DNA of 34,897 nucleotides from Verrucomicrobiota bacterium (GCA_016713365.1 JADJPG010000067.1:1-34897); one strand, 5' to 3'. Counted from the first letter of the stretch, positions 9,760 to 20,099 are shown. A program made the numbers and translations. Notes: a model not told the origin generated them from the sequence alone.

Positions 9760-10161
9760 GAGTAGGAACACCAGAACATTCCCCTCCCGAAACGCCGCCA
9801 GCATGAGCCGCCGGTTCAGGCTGTCTCCACCAACTCATTGACGAATTGGATGCTGGTCCCGGCTCGAATCCACGGTTCGCTCACAAAAGTAATCCGTGCG
9901 CGTCGAACTCAGCAGCAAGTTGGACTGCACCCGCAGCAACGTCAGGTCCGGTGCGCCGTCGGGATGCGGCCGCTTCACAAACCGCTCGTCCCAGCCGGTC
10001 GTGAACAAGTTGCCCACCGAAAGATCGCTCAGTTCCGGGGCGGCAGGGTGGACTGGAGTGCCGGGATCGGTCGTTGATTCCCGCTCCGCCGCGAGCAGCA
10101 GCGGAACGAACAGCGGAAGAAACAACCACCTTAAAACGTCCCTCTCCAAGTTGGGTCTCAC
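9760..10161 (-). pseudogene. Remnant of an exported, probably outer-membrane protein
   Basis: A minus-strand frame starting near GTG 10161 has a signal-peptide-like start (RWLFLPLFVPLLLAAE). It continues with ELSDLSVGNLFTTGWDERFV and PDLTLLRVQSNLLLSSTRTD, a pattern I associate with exported proteins of unknown function in Verrucomicrobia. Near 9890 the frame shifts to SEPWIRAGTSIQFVNELVET, and then to LNRRLMLAAFREG around 9800. Only the first 130 or so residues of a longer protein are represented, and they are out of frame. It lies upstream of and divergent from PPK2, with its start about 130 bp away. Confidence 0.45.
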
Positions 10162-10288
10162 GCGGCGGCCAACTTGCGGCGGAGCGGCGGGCGCGGCCAG
10201 CCCTGGATTGCCGAATGCCGCACCGAATCGATCGCGCCACATTCCACCTGCCATTGCCCACGACACCGGGTTGTGGTTGGGTGGGGAC

Positions 10289-11086
10289 GTGAAAAAGCAG
10301 CCGACCATCATTCAGGGGAAAATCCGTCTCCAAGATTTCGATTCCGATTACTGCGCGGGCCTCGACAAGGAGAAGACCAAGGAAAAGACCGCTGAATACG
10401 GCAGGCGCATCGGCGAGCTGCAGCAATTGCTCTACGCCAATTCCCGGCACGCCGTGCTCCTCATGTTCCAGGGCATGGACGCCAGCGGCAAGGACGGCTC
10501 CGTCCGTCGCGTCCTGGAATCCGTCAATCCGGCCGGCGTCGAAACCGCGAATTTCAAGGTCCCCTCCGACGAGGAACGCGCCCACGATTTTCTCTGGCGC
10601 CACCACAAGGCCGTGCCGCGTTATGGAAACATCGGCGTCTCCAATCGCTCCCACTACGAAGCCGTCCTCGCCGAGCGCGTCCTGAAAATCGTCCCGCGCG
10701 CCGTCTGGTCCCGGCGCTACGGACAGATCGTGGACTTCGAAAAGATGCTCGTGGAAAACAACGTCGTGCTGCTTAAGTTCTATCTGCACCTCGGCAAGGA
10801 GGAACAGGCCGAGCGCTTCCGCGAGCGCCTCGCCAACCCGGAGAAGAACTGGAAATTTTCCCACGCCGATCTCAAGACCCGCCAGCGCTGGGACGACTAC
10901 ATCACGGCCTACCAGGACATGCTCAACGCCACCAGCCACGCGCACGCCCGCTGGCACCTCGTCCCGGCCGACCGCAACTGGTATCGCGATTACATCATCG
11001 CCCGGACGACCGTTCAGGCCATGGAAGGGTTGAAGATGACATGGCCCAAGCCGAAGGAAGACCTGTCCAAGATCACGGTGATCTGA
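10289..11086 (+). CDS. Polyphosphate kinase 2 family protein
   Basis: PPK2 enzymes transfer phosphate between inorganic polyphosphate and nucleotides in the cytoplasm. The protein has 265 residues from a GTG at 10289 preceded by a GGTGGGG stretch; the frame is open further upstream, but that part does not look coding. Walker A is GMDASGKDG (residues 62-70). The lid/Walker B area reads GNIGVSNRSHYEAVLAERV (about 113-131), closest to class III members, which normally have IF.RS.YE; here the usual Phe is Ser. The C-terminal half includes FYLHLGKEEQAERF, WKFSHADLKTRQRWDDY and WHLVPADRNWYRDYIIART, all standard for the family. Length and motifs are complete, so it is probably active. It stands alone, with debris on both sides. 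Nucleotide preference cannot be read from sequence. Confidence 0.9.
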   Translation: MKKQPTIIQGKIRLQDFDSDYCAGLDKEKTKEKTAEYGRRIGELQQLLYANSRHAVLLMFQGMDASGKDGSVRRVLESVNPAGVETANFKVPSDEERAHDFLWRHHKAVPRYGNIGVSNRSHYEAVLAERVLKIVPRAVWSRRYGQIVDFEKMLVENNVVLLKFYLHLGKEEQAERFRERLANPEKNWKFSHADLKTRQRWDDYITAYQDMLNATSHAHARWHLVPADRNWYRDYIIARTTVQAMEGLKMTWPKPKEDLSKITVI

Positions 11087-11149
11087 GCCATTGCCGGCTC
11101 CGAACCAGCAGCGGGAACCTGCCGGCCCACCTCCAATGATTCAAACCGC

Positions 11150-11440
11150 GACTCTGTTGCCAAGCACCAATTGCAGATGCTCGCGGCTGCCGTGCTGCCG
11201 CAGGCCGACACCAAGGGTGTGACGGATTTCGTGAACACGCTGGCGGCGGGCGCGAAGCAAACGTCGGCGGAATTTGAGAAGGAGTTTTTCCGCAGCGTTC
11301 GTCCCACGTCGTTACTGCAACGATTCGCGTCGGTGGATGAAGTGGCCAGCATGGTGACTTATCTGTGCTCGCTGTAGACGAGCGCCACGAACAGAGCCGC
11401 GATGCGCGTGAATGGCGGGGTGCTACGCGCCACCGTGTGA
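11150..11440 (+). pseudogene. C-terminal fragment of a short-chain dehydrogenase/reductase
   Basis: The frame includes EFEKEFFRSVRPTSLLQRFA and SVDEVASMVTYLCS, which match the region of SDR enzymes just before the C-terminus. It then meets an in-frame TAG at 11375-11377, after which the same frame continues TSATNRAAMRVNGGVLRATV and ends with TGA at 11438-11440. That is the typical SDR C-terminal SA.NG...R.DGG pattern. The Rossmann nucleotide-binding half with TGxxxGIG is absent, as the gene would have to extend into PPK2. It is a clear relic. Confidence 0.7.
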
Positions 11441-11920
11441 GTCCCTTTGAAGCGTGGGGTAGGTTTCGTCGGGCTCTCAAGTTCGAAGCAACTCCGCAGT
11501 GGACTTTTCTTTTCCGCCAAGCCGTCGCAATTTCCCCGAATACCAGACTCACCATCAATGTGTTTGGAAATACATTCTCCTCCGCAACTCTCACGGCAAC
11601 TGGGCTAGCCACAAGAACCCGCTCGACCGTCCGCAGATGTAAGAGCGGAATAAATTCGCGCCGTTAACACTCATGGCAACCGATAGTCGTAGCTTATCGT
11701 TACTCAGGAATAGCCGAATTCCTTCCTACTGTAACTAGCGCAATCATGTTCGTAATTTGCGCCACCGCCCCTACTCTTCGACCGCAGTTTACCTGGCTCT
11801 ACAAGCAACAACAGGTTCGCAATTCGATTCGCTCTCAGGTCACCAGACGGCTCATTCATGAAGTTGGGGAGGTCGGACCGAAGTCCGACCTCCCTTTTAA
11901 GTCAGCATACGAAGTCGAAC
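11441..11920. other. Intergenic stretch, no recognised gene
   Basis: About 480 bp between the SDR relic and the end of the lectin/Ig repeat gene. Only short frames without family resemblance are present. The one clear structure is the terminator hairpin at 11867-11898. Confidence 0.5.
11867..11898. terminator. Strong hairpin terminator, perfect 12-bp stem
   Basis: GGGAGGTCGGAC (11867-11878), loop CGAA and GTCCGACCTCCC (11883-11894) form a perfect stem followed by TTTT on the plus strand. On the minus strand the loop reads TTCG, a very stable tetraloop. It lies 23 bp past the stop of the lectin/Ig repeat gene, so it probably ends that transcript. The T run serves plus-strand transcription, while on the minus strand there is no T run after the stem. 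Confidence 0.75.
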
Positions 11921-14900
11921 TTACGGCGCCCGTGTGCGGAAGAACCGATTGCCCTCTGTAATGGGAATGAGTGCCGGGCTAGTGGCATTCGCCACATCGG
12001 TGTAAGGCCCCTCCACTACCGCGGCGGACTGTAGTACGCCGGTGTAGGTGAGGCGCAGATCATTTCCCACACGCTCCGCGCTGAAGATTCGGAGCGCCGT
12101 AGACGCACTAATCTGGATATCATCAATCCAGTGGTTCTCGTTGGCTCCTCCGGTGCGGGCTCCCCATCCATAGCGTGCGCCTGCCAGGCCCACGAAGTTC
12201 GGGATAAGCGCATCGAAAATGACGACTTCGTTATCGTACACCACGTCCACGGTTCCGTCCGGTTGCACCCGGATAAACACCGGAACGTATTCGCCAGCCG
12301 TGTCGAGGAGAGAAGCAGGCACTGTCTGGGACGCGACGGCTTCGCCGTTGAAACGTACGTCGATGGCGGGAGCCTCCCCTCCTCCATTATCCCACGTATC
12401 AAAACTCACCACGAGACCGCTGCCTGCACCGTCTTCGCCAAAAGTGCCATCGGCGAGATCCGATGCCCAGACGAAGCTGAATCCGTCCGCTGGCAAAGCC
12501 GTGCCTTCGCCGACGCGTGCTCTGAAGAACACTGTGAGGGTGTCAATGTTCGCCCCGGCGCTGAGATCATTCAGGATGAAGACCCCGGTTTGATCATTCG
12601 CCGCCACCGTGAGTTTCATCGTGCCACTGCCGCCCACGCCATCCGTTGGTGATACAGCGGCAGTGCCGAAGACCGCGCCCCCAGCTGGCAAAGCGCCATC
12701 ATCGAAGGTGAAGTCGATGTGACCCGCCGGCAGTTCAAGGTTGATGACCGTGACGGTGGCAACACTGCTGGTGAGAACGTTGACGGCACTGGTCATCACC
12801 ACACGGAATTGAGTGCCGGAGTCGGCAAGCGCTAGCGGAGCAGTCGTGAAACTGTTGGTGGTGGCACCGCCGATGTCGACAAATGCGGTCTCCGACGGAC
12901 CTTTTCGCTGCCATTGAAACGACGCGCGGGCGGGATCGTTTACGCCGACACTCAGCGTGACGGTGCTGCCTTCCAATACCGTCTTGCTGGCAGGCTGCTC
13001 CGTGAACAAAACGGGGCCGAGGTACAAGGAGGTGTCAATGGCGATGTCGTCCACCCACTGATTCTCATTCAAGCCGCCGGTGCGCGCACCAAAAGCAAAA
13101 CTGGCGCCTCCGAGCCCGGTGAACCCTGGTAGCGCAATGTTGTAGAAGACAACATTGCCTTCGTAGACAACCGTGACGGTTCCATTGGGATTCACTTGAA
13201 CCAGCACTTCGGCGAATTCGGCGCCGGTGCGAATAAAATCCAACGCCACCATTTTAGACGCGATGAGCGCGCCGTCCCAGCGCAGGTCGATGGATGGGGC
13301 TTCGCCGCCCGCATTGTCATAAATGTCGAAACCCACGGTCAGGCCGGTGCCCGCTCCGTTTTCTGGCCCCGCGGGAAGACCGGCCGGCAAATCGTTTGCC
13401 CAGTTAAAACTGAAGCCGTCGGCCGGAGGTTCCGTGCCACCACCCACGCGCATGCGAAAGGCCGCAGTGAAGCTCCCCACCACTTGGTTGGTGTTAAAGT
13501 CGGAGATGATGAATGCGCCGTTCTGGTCATTGACCGCATCCGTGAGATGAAGCACGCCTGAATCGCCCACTCCCCCAGTGGCTGACACCACGGCACTCCC
13601 GGCGATCACCGCACCGACCGGAACCAGACCATCATTGAAATCATAATTGATCTCACCGGCAATCGGACGCACGAGAGCCGCCACACTCAGCATGGCTTCC
13701 GCGCTGGTGACAGTGTTGACCGGGCTCGTGACCACCACGCGGAAGCGCGTCCCGTCATCTGCAGCAACAGTCGGAGGAGTGGTGTAAGTAGCAGTCGTCG
13801 CGCCGGGGATATCGCTGAAGCCGGCGTCCAACGGACCACGTTTCTGCCATTGATAGGTGGAGCGGGCCGGGTCATTAACCTCCACGAAAAAAGTCCCGGT
13901 CTGACCAACGAGCGCGACCGTATTGCTGGGTTGGCGGAGGAAACCCACCGGTCCGGCGAAGATTGTGGTGGTGATGGAAATGTCATCGACGAAATGCGCT
14001 TCGTTAGCTCCGCCGGTGCGCGCCGCGAAGCCGAATCGGCCGCCGGCGATTGCGGTGAAGCCGGGCAATTGCACGGCTTGATGAAGAAGAATTCCGTCAT
14101 AAGCGACATCTACCTTGCCGTTGGATTGCAGGCGAATTACCACGTCGGCAAATCGCGCAAGAGACAGCTCGCTGATGGAACGCTTATGAGAGGCAAGAAC
14201 CGTTCCCCCATATTTCACATCCACGGCTGGAGCTTCACCACCGCCGCCGTCCCACACATCAAAGGCGACAGTCAAGCCGGTGCCAGCGCCTTCTTCCGCC
14301 GAACCGATGATGGCATTCGGAAAATCGGTCGCCCAATTGAAGCTGAAGCCGTCCGCGGAACTGGAGTGGCAGGACCCAGCTGGAGCTTGAAGCTGGCGTA
14401 GAGGCTGTCCACCGCCTGCCCAACGTTCAAATCCTCAATAGTGAATGTGCCATTCTGATCATTCACTGCCTCGGTGAGATGCAGGAAACCATCCGTTCCA
14501 ACTGCGGCGGTTCCGAAAACTGCTGTGCCTGCCGGCAACGTTCCGTCGTCGAAATTGAGACTGAGAGTAGGCGTCAACGGCGGGACAATCTCGACCACTG
14601 TAACCGTGGCGGTACCAGATAACACCTCGCTGTCTCCAGTGATCGACGCGCGATACTGCGTTCCGCTGTCCGCAACGGTGAGAGGGGAGGTAACGAGTGT
14701 TGCTTCGGTAGCGCCGGCGATGGCGGTAAAGTCAGGATCGCCCGACGCTTTCTTAAACCATTGATAGCTCAGGAAGGGGTCCGAGCTATTAACCCCGAGG
14801 CGCAATGTTGCCGGGGAATTGGCCAGGACCGTGATGTCAGAAGGCTGCTGAATAACCGCCAGCTGCAGGCCGCCGGTGGTGGTGGTGATGTTCAGATCAT

Positions 14901-15593
14901 CCACCCACTGGTTCTCATTTAAACCTCCCGTACGACCGCCAAAGCCAAACTTCGCCGTGGTAATCGGCAAAAAATTCGGAACAAAGATATTCGAGTAAAC
15001 CAAAGTCCCGTTGTAGTTCAGATCAAAGGTTCCGTCAGAATCTAGTTTAATCAAAACATCGACAAATTCTGCACCACATGGAGGAAACTGATCGGGACCA
15101 CAGTGTGGCGAAATTCAACCCCATTCCACTTCAAGTCGATGGCCGGTGCTTCACCGCCTCCGTTGTCGTAAATATCAAAAGCAACCGTCAGCCCTGTGGG
15201 AGTGGGACCTTCCTCTCCCCATCCATCGGCGGGGAGATCATTTCCCACCGCAAAACTGAATCCGTCGGCTGGAGTGGAAGTGCCTCCACCCACCCGCAAC
15301 TTGAATGCCGCCGTGAAGGAGTTCATGCTCTGCGGAGCCCCCGGGTCGAGATCGTCGATGACGAAGGAACCCGTCTGCGCGTTGATCGCCTGGGTAATTT
15401 TAAGAACTCCAGTGCCTCCAACCCCTCCGGTAACGGAGACCACCGTATTGCCATACACTGCGGAGCCTGCCGGCACAGCGCCGTTATTAAAATCAGCGGA
15501 AAATGTCCCGCCGAATGCAGCCGCCGAGGCCAGAGCCATTGCGGTCAACGTCAGCCAACTATGTCTATGGATTGCTATTTTGGTTATTTTCAT
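11921..15593 (-). pseudogene. Exported repeat protein: four lectin-like and three Ig-like domains, two frameshifts
   Basis: The start at ATG 15593 gives a signal peptide (basic MKITKIAIHRH then LTLTAMALASAAAFGG). Four copies of a beta-rich unit of about 210 residues follow. Each unit has a GG.G.GVL.LT.A.NDQ.G.F.I.D start, then PADGFSF.WA.DLP, GGGEAPAIDLRWNG, a NGTV.V.Y.G....N strand and a closing ARTGGLNENQWVDDI. This looks like a legume-lectin/LamG jelly-roll fold. Between copies sit Ig-like domains (QPSDITVLANSPATLRL ... YQWFKKA ... ADSGTQYRASIT). The protein ends with DLRLTYTGVLQSAAVVEGPY and RFFRTRAP. One base is missing near 15070 and another near 14365. Otherwise the ~1220-residue reading is intact and could be a true gene with assembly errors. 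A surface or secreted glycan-binding role is inferred from the folds. Confidence 0.8.
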
Positions 15594-16064
15594 TTGGTGT
15601 CTGATTGAGTTTTTCCGCTGTAAGATGAGTAGAACTTCCCTAGTGAAGGTGATTTCGGGTTTTCACAGTCGCCAGTATTCCCGTCCCGCCCTCCGAGCGT
15701 TTGCTGCGCATGTGTCCCGTTCATCCTTCTTCAACTCTCTGTCGTGTTTACCCACAGTTAACAAACTGCATGGCTGGAAGCGGTGATGCCATGGGGTGAA
15801 ACCCTAGTAAGGTCTCTTTTCCCCCGTCGCCGCCGTGCGCAGCAATCACGGACTCGCTCAGAAAATTTGTGCGGGTGGAACTGGAGAAAGCCGTTGCCCA
15901 TCGCGGGGAGCATAGACGGGCGTTAGTGGCCCGTTCCACGCAGTCACACTGTGAAGGAGAGATGATGTTCGTCGCGGCGCTGAGCTCATTCAGGATAGGT
16001 GAGTACTGCGAAGTGTAACTGCGAAAGCGTCGTGACTTCTTGACCGTTTGATCCTGCAGGTCAA
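15594..16064. other. Divergent intergenic region between the lectin/Ig gene and ndh
   Basis: About 470 bp separate two divergent genes, so promoters for both must lie here. No convincing -35/-10 pair is recognisable, and the short frames in it resemble nothing known. The distinctive element is the palindrome adjoining the ndh start. Confidence 0.45.
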
Positions 16065-16065
16065 A
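16040..16065 (+). promoter_or_regulatory. Palindrome abutting the ndh start codon
   Basis: TTTGATCCTGCAGGTCAAA (16047-16065) is a palindrome with a single extra T, centred on TGCA and ending on the A of the ATG. TTGACC at 16040-16045 is a second partner for GGTCAA at 16059-16064. No other ribosome binding site is visible; the AGG at 16058-16060 lies inside the palindrome. It could be an operator or an RNA hairpin that limits translation. Function is inferred from symmetry and position only. Confidence 0.45.
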
Positions 16066-17357
16066 TGTCCGACATGTTGAATGAACCAAGGCCGCACATC
16101 GTAGTGTTGGGGGCCGGTTTCGGTGGCTTGACCTTTTGCCAAAAGTTTCACCATCCAAAGGCTCGGGTGACAGTGGTGGACCGGGCAAATCATCATCTCT
16201 TTCAACCACTGCTCTATCAAGTGGCCACGGCGGGACTGTCCGCTCCAGAAATCGCCCAGCCCATTCGGAGTATTTTGGCGGACAAGCCAACCGTGACGGT
16301 GCTGATGGACGAGGTCGAGACCTTGGACCTCGCGAAGCGGCGCGTGACCTTGAGCCGGCAGGTGCTGGAATACGATTATCTCGTGCTCGCGTTGGGCGGT
16401 CGCACGAGTTATTTCGGACACCCGGAGTGGGCGGAGTTCGCGCCGGGATTGAAATCACTGGACGACGCCCTGAACATTCGACGCGACGTGTTGCTGGCCT
16501 TCGAGCGGACGGAAACCGAGCCCGATCCGGCGGCGGTGCTCCGACTGATGACGATTGTAGTAGTAGGCGGCGGCCCGACGGGGGTTGAAATGGCGGGTGC
16601 GCTCGCAGAACTCACCCGTGTCGTGTTGAAGCGGGACTTTCGCCGCATCGATCCATCCACGGCGCGCGTGGTGCTCATCGAAGCATCGACGGATGTGCTT
16701 TCGCACATGGCGCCGGATCTTGCGGCCAACGCCTCCGAACAACTTCGCCAGCTTGGGGTGCAGGTGCGCACCTCAACCAGGGTGAAGTCCATCACGCAAA
16801 GCCGGGTGGAACTGGACAACGGCGAAGTCATCGAGGCGGAGAATATTCTTTGGGCCGCCAGCGTGGCCGCCAGCCCGCTGACGCAGCAGTTGGGAGTGGA
16901 ACTGGATCGGGCCGGCCGCGTGAAGGTTTCTCCTGATTTAAGCCTGCCGGGACGCTCGGAGGTGTTCGCCGTTGGCGACATGGTGTCCTATTTGCAGGAG
17001 AATGGAAAACCAGTTCCAGGTGTATCGCCAGCCGCGATGCAGCAGGCGAGCCACGTCGCCCGAATCATTGAAGACGAACTTTCATCCGCGCACCAGAGCC
17101 GTCTGCCCCGAGCCGCCTTTCGCTATTTCGACAAGGGAACGATGGCCACGATCGGCCGGTCTGCTGCGGTGGCGCAAATCGGCCCGATGAAGCTGACCGG
17201 TTTTGCCGCATGGGTGGCGTGGCTGGTGGTGCATCTGCTGTTTCTGGTCGGTTTTCGCAACAAGGCGGCCGTGCTGCTGCAATGGACCTACTCCTATTTC
17301 ACCTACAAGCGCGGCGCGCGCATCATCACGCCGACGGAGTCCCCACCGAAAGCATAG
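16065..17357 (+). CDS. ndh: Type II NADH dehydrogenase (NDH-2)
   Basis: A single-subunit, non-proton-pumping NADH:quinone oxidoreductase on the inner face of the cytoplasmic membrane. The product has 430 residues. The FAD-binding fold is at the N-terminus (IVVLGAGFGG, residues 12-21), followed by HLFQPLLYQVATAGLS, a family hallmark near the flavin. The NAD-binding fold is TIVVVGGGPTGVEMAGALAE (about 162-181), and the second FAD contact FAVGDM is at about 300. AAMQQASHVA is the quinone/FAD-side motif. A hydrophobic stretch FAAWVAWLVVHLLFLVGF near 380-397 and a basic YFTYKRGAR tail match the membrane-attached C-terminus of the family. No neighbour is part of an operon. Its start overlaps the palindrome described separately. 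All motifs are intact, so it is expected to be active. Confidence 0.95.
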   Translation: MSDMLNEPRPHIVVLGAGFGGLTFCQKFHHPKARVTVVDRANHHLFQPLLYQVATAGLSAPEIAQPIRSILADKPTVTVLMDEVETLDLAKRRVTLSRQVLEYDYLVLALGGRTSYFGHPEWAEFAPGLKSLDDALNIRRDVLLAFERTETEPDPAAVLRLMTIVVVGGGPTGVEMAGALAELTRVVLKRDFRRIDPSTARVVLIEASTDVLSHMAPDLAANASEQLRQLGVQVRTSTRVKSITQSRVELDNGEVIEAENILWAASVAASPLTQQLGVELDRAGRVKVSPDLSLPGRSEVFAVGDMVSYLQENGKPVPGVSPAAMQQASHVARIIEDELSSAHQSRLPRAAFRYFDKGTMATIGRSAAVAQIGPMKLTGFAAWVAWLVVHLLFLVGFRNKAAVLLQWTYSYFTYKRGARIITPTESPPKA

Positions 17358-17948
17358 GAACGTTCCGTGCATCCCTTTGCACTTCGCAAGGAGTCTTTTG
17401 CGTTTTGCCATCTGACTCAACGATAGTGAGTGGTCCATACCACCCGCAGACAGGACGCGAAGCCTGAACGGATTTGATCCCCACATCGACTTGACCTCCC
17501 ATTTTTTCACTTCGCACACGCGAAGCCGGCCGTACTCAAGCGATTCCATGAAGACGCGGCTCTGCGCGGAAACATTATCGTTAAGAAACGAGATAGCCGA
17601 CTCTGCCGAGTTTCCAAAGCACTGCATTCACACCGATTTGCGGCAGGCAAAGAGATCCCCGCGTCAAGACACGCGGCAACTCAAATCGCAAGGCAACCGA
17701 AGTGGGTAGTTTCCCCAATAGGCGAACACCCCATACAAAACCGGCCGATGCTCAACCAATATTGCGAACAGAAAACAGAACGGTCTCTCAAGACAATTAT
17801 TATGAAACGGAATCAACAGCCCATTCTTAACATCGCAGCATCCTCATTACTGACTTTCACTCATCACCCTGAGCAAATCCACCCGTGGATCCGAACGGGC
17901 GGTTGCCGTTTGAGTCACTGCAGCGTCTCCACAAGAGGCGCCTGAACA
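17358..17948. other. Intergenic stretch without a recognised gene
   Basis: About 590 bp between ndh and the glycosyltransferase fragment. Short frames are present on both strands, but none has a domain I recognise. This is consistent with decayed sequence like its right-hand neighbour. Confidence 0.4.
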
Positions 17949-18341
17949 TTGCCAACCATTCACGATCGTATGTCATTCCTCTCACCCCAAGATGTCCTCG
18001 ATATTTTCTCGCATGGCGACTCATCAATAAAGCCGCCGACCCGACCCCTGCCGGCACCCCGGCCCACTCTGACCCTACCGAAGTCGCCCCTCATCGCCAT
18101 CTGCCATTTGAACTGGGACTGGGTGTGGCAACGCCCGCAACAGTTTCTCTCGCGTCTGGCCAAAGATCATTCGGTGCTTTTCGTGGAGACGCACCGCACC
18201 GACACCGCTCATCGCGGCGCTGTGCGGACGATGCGGCGCCGTCTGCGCTGTGAAACGTATGGACTCCACCGTGTATCTCACCGGAAAAAGAGAAGCAGTG
18301 CTCGTAGCCGGTCGTTAATCCGGACAAAGGAAAGCTTCTGA
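17949..18341 (+). pseudogene. N-terminal fragment of a glycosyltransferase
   Basis: The frame starts with MSFLSPQDVLDIFSHGD (at 17970), a Pro-rich linker, and then PLIAICHLNWDWVWQRPQQF followed by LSRLAKDHSVLFVETHR. This is the first Rossmann strand and helix of GT-B (family 1/4-like) glycosyltransferases, whose hallmark is H..WD.VWQRPQ. The following residues turn into an Arg/Ser-rich string and the frame ends at 18341, so only about 75 of the expected 350 or more residues are recognisable. The donor-binding C-terminal half is absent. Confidence 0.65.
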
Positions 18342-18635
18342 TGATGAACCCAACGAACACCCCGACTACGCGCCACCTCCTGGGCTACGAAGCGTTCCGG
18401 TAGGTTCTGAATTCAATCCTATGAGCAGTCCAGTCAGAAGGTGCCAACGAGACGGGTCGTGCGAAGAATTGAGAGCACGGCGCAGCGCCGAATTGAACCG
18501 GGTGTCGCTGCTGCGGGCAAACCACTGTGCACACGGAGCATTTCAATCTGAACTCCCGACTTGTGAGAAAAGCTGGACGTCAAGATTCAGGTGTTCAAGC
18601 CCGGCAGACGGGACGGAATGAAATGGCGACGACCT

Positions 18636-18645
18636 AGAGAGGAGA
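18636..18645 (+). promoter_or_regulatory. Ribosome binding site for the cardiolipin synthase gene
   Basis: AGAGAGGAGA ends eight bases before the ATG at 18654. This supports MRISLLISLL as the start over two upstream in-frame ATGs. Confidence 0.6.
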
Positions 18646-18653
18646 AACTTGGA

Positions 18654-19918
18654 ATGCGCATCTCCCTGCTGATATCCCTGCTCGCTGTCGTCCTGCTGAC
18701 CGTTTCCCTCCTCAGTCTCCAGGCGGGAGACAAGCGAATTCGCTACGAACTCCCGCACTATTTTGGGGTGGAAGACCCGCAATTTCTGAACACCATGGGA
18801 CATTTGCTCGGTCCCGGCATCCTGCCGGGAAACCGCATCACGGACCTCCAAAACGGCGATCAGATTTTTCCAGCCATGCTGACGGCTATTCGCGGGGCTC
18901 GAGAATCCATCACGTTCGAAACTTACATCTATTGGTCCGGCGCCATCGGCAAAAAGTTTTCCGAGGCCCTGTGCGAGCGCGCGCGGGGCGGCGTGAAAGT
19001 CCACGTCATGCTGGACTGGGTGGGCTGCGGGAAAATGGAGGGCAAGTATATCGATGAATTAAAGCTGCCGGGGTGGAGGTGGAGCAATATCACCCGCTGC
19101 GCTGGGTACATCTGGGGCGGATGAACAATCGCACCCATCGCAAACTCCTGGTGGTGGATGGCCGGATCGGGTTCACCGGTGGAGTGGGCATCGCGGATCA
19201 GTGGGACGGCCACGCCGATTCAAAAGATCACTGGCGCGATTCGCACTACCAGATCGAAGGCCCCGCCGTTGCCCAAATGCAGGCCGCCTTCACCGATAAC
19301 TGGATCAAAACTCGTTCCGAGGTTCTCCTTGGCAGTAACTATTTCCCAGAACTAGCACCCGCGGGCAATTCGCCGGCACAGGTGTTCAAAAGCTCCCGGG
19401 GCGAAGGCAGCGAGAGTGTACGCCTCATGTATCTGCTCTCCATCGCCTCAGCCACCAAAACGATTCGCTTGCAGGCGGCGTATTTCGTGCCGGACGAGCT
19501 GGCCATCGAAACGCTGGTGGCCGCACGCCACCGGGGCGTGAAGATCGAGATCATCGTGCCCGGGCCTGACATGGACGCCAAGATTGTGCAGAAGGCGAGC
19601 CGCTCATTGTGGGGCGCGTTGTTGGATGCTGGCGTGGAAATCTACGAGTACCAGCCCACCATGTATCACTGCAAGGTCCTGATCGTCGACGAAGTGTGGG
19701 TGTCGGTCGGATCGACGAATTTTGATGAACGCTCCTTCCGATTGAACGACGAAGCGAACTTGAACATCTACGATGCCGCGTTTGCCAAAGAACAGGCCGA
19801 GGTGTTCGAGGAAGACAAGGCCCGATCGCGTTTGATGACGCGCGCGGAATTTAGGAACCGTTCCTTGTTCGGGAAGATTCTCGACAAGATTGCGGGCCTT
19901 TTTCGAGGGCAGCTCTGA
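18654..19918 (+). pseudogene. Cardiolipin synthase (phospholipase D family), one frameshift
   Basis: The intact enzyme joins phosphatidyl groups to form cardiolipin at the cytoplasmic membrane. The N-terminus MRISLLISLLAVVLLTVSLL is a membrane anchor. Phospholipase-D lobe 1 includes AIRGARESITFETYIYWSG and GVKVHVMLDWVG. At about 19063 one base is missing (AAGCTGCC where AAGGCTGCC would keep frame), after which coding resumes as VEVEQYHPLRW and NNRTHRKLLVVDG, the first HxKxxxxD motif. Lobe 2 has LQAAYFVPDELAIETL, MYHCKVLIVDE (second HxK) and VGSTNFDERSFRLNDEAN. The total is about 420 residues, normal length. The sequence is otherwise pristine, so the lesion may be an assembly error and the gene functional; as given, only two overlapping halves are encoded (18654-19124 and 19073-19918). 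Confidence 0.85.
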
Positions 19919-20099
19919 TCCATAACCCCGATGGCATTCCGGGATACTTCACCATGAACCGGCAAACCCGACCACGCCCGGCAAAACAGCCGTTGTCGAT
20001 CCGTTGGTTAATGCCCGGTGACTTCAACATCCCCGTTCCACGAAATGAGAAGCCGCGACTCCCGGGACTTTACCAAAGAGCCAACCCCGCGGGTGTCCT

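Noticed and set aside
9881..10957. 358-codon minus-strand frame opposite PPK2
   Set aside because: Antisense shadow; the plus strand encodes an intact PPK2 with Walker A.
12131..12652. Plus-strand frames of over 170 codons across the lectin/Ig gene
   Set aside because: Mirror frames of the repeat gene caused by its regular codon pattern; the opposite strand has clear repeated domains.
18259..18318. Short frame MDSTVYLTGKREAVLVAGR resembling the first strand of metallo-beta-lactamase-fold proteins
   Set aside because: Only 19 codons before a stop, with no metal-binding HxHxDH motif anywhere near. Chance similarity or an unidentifiable scrap.
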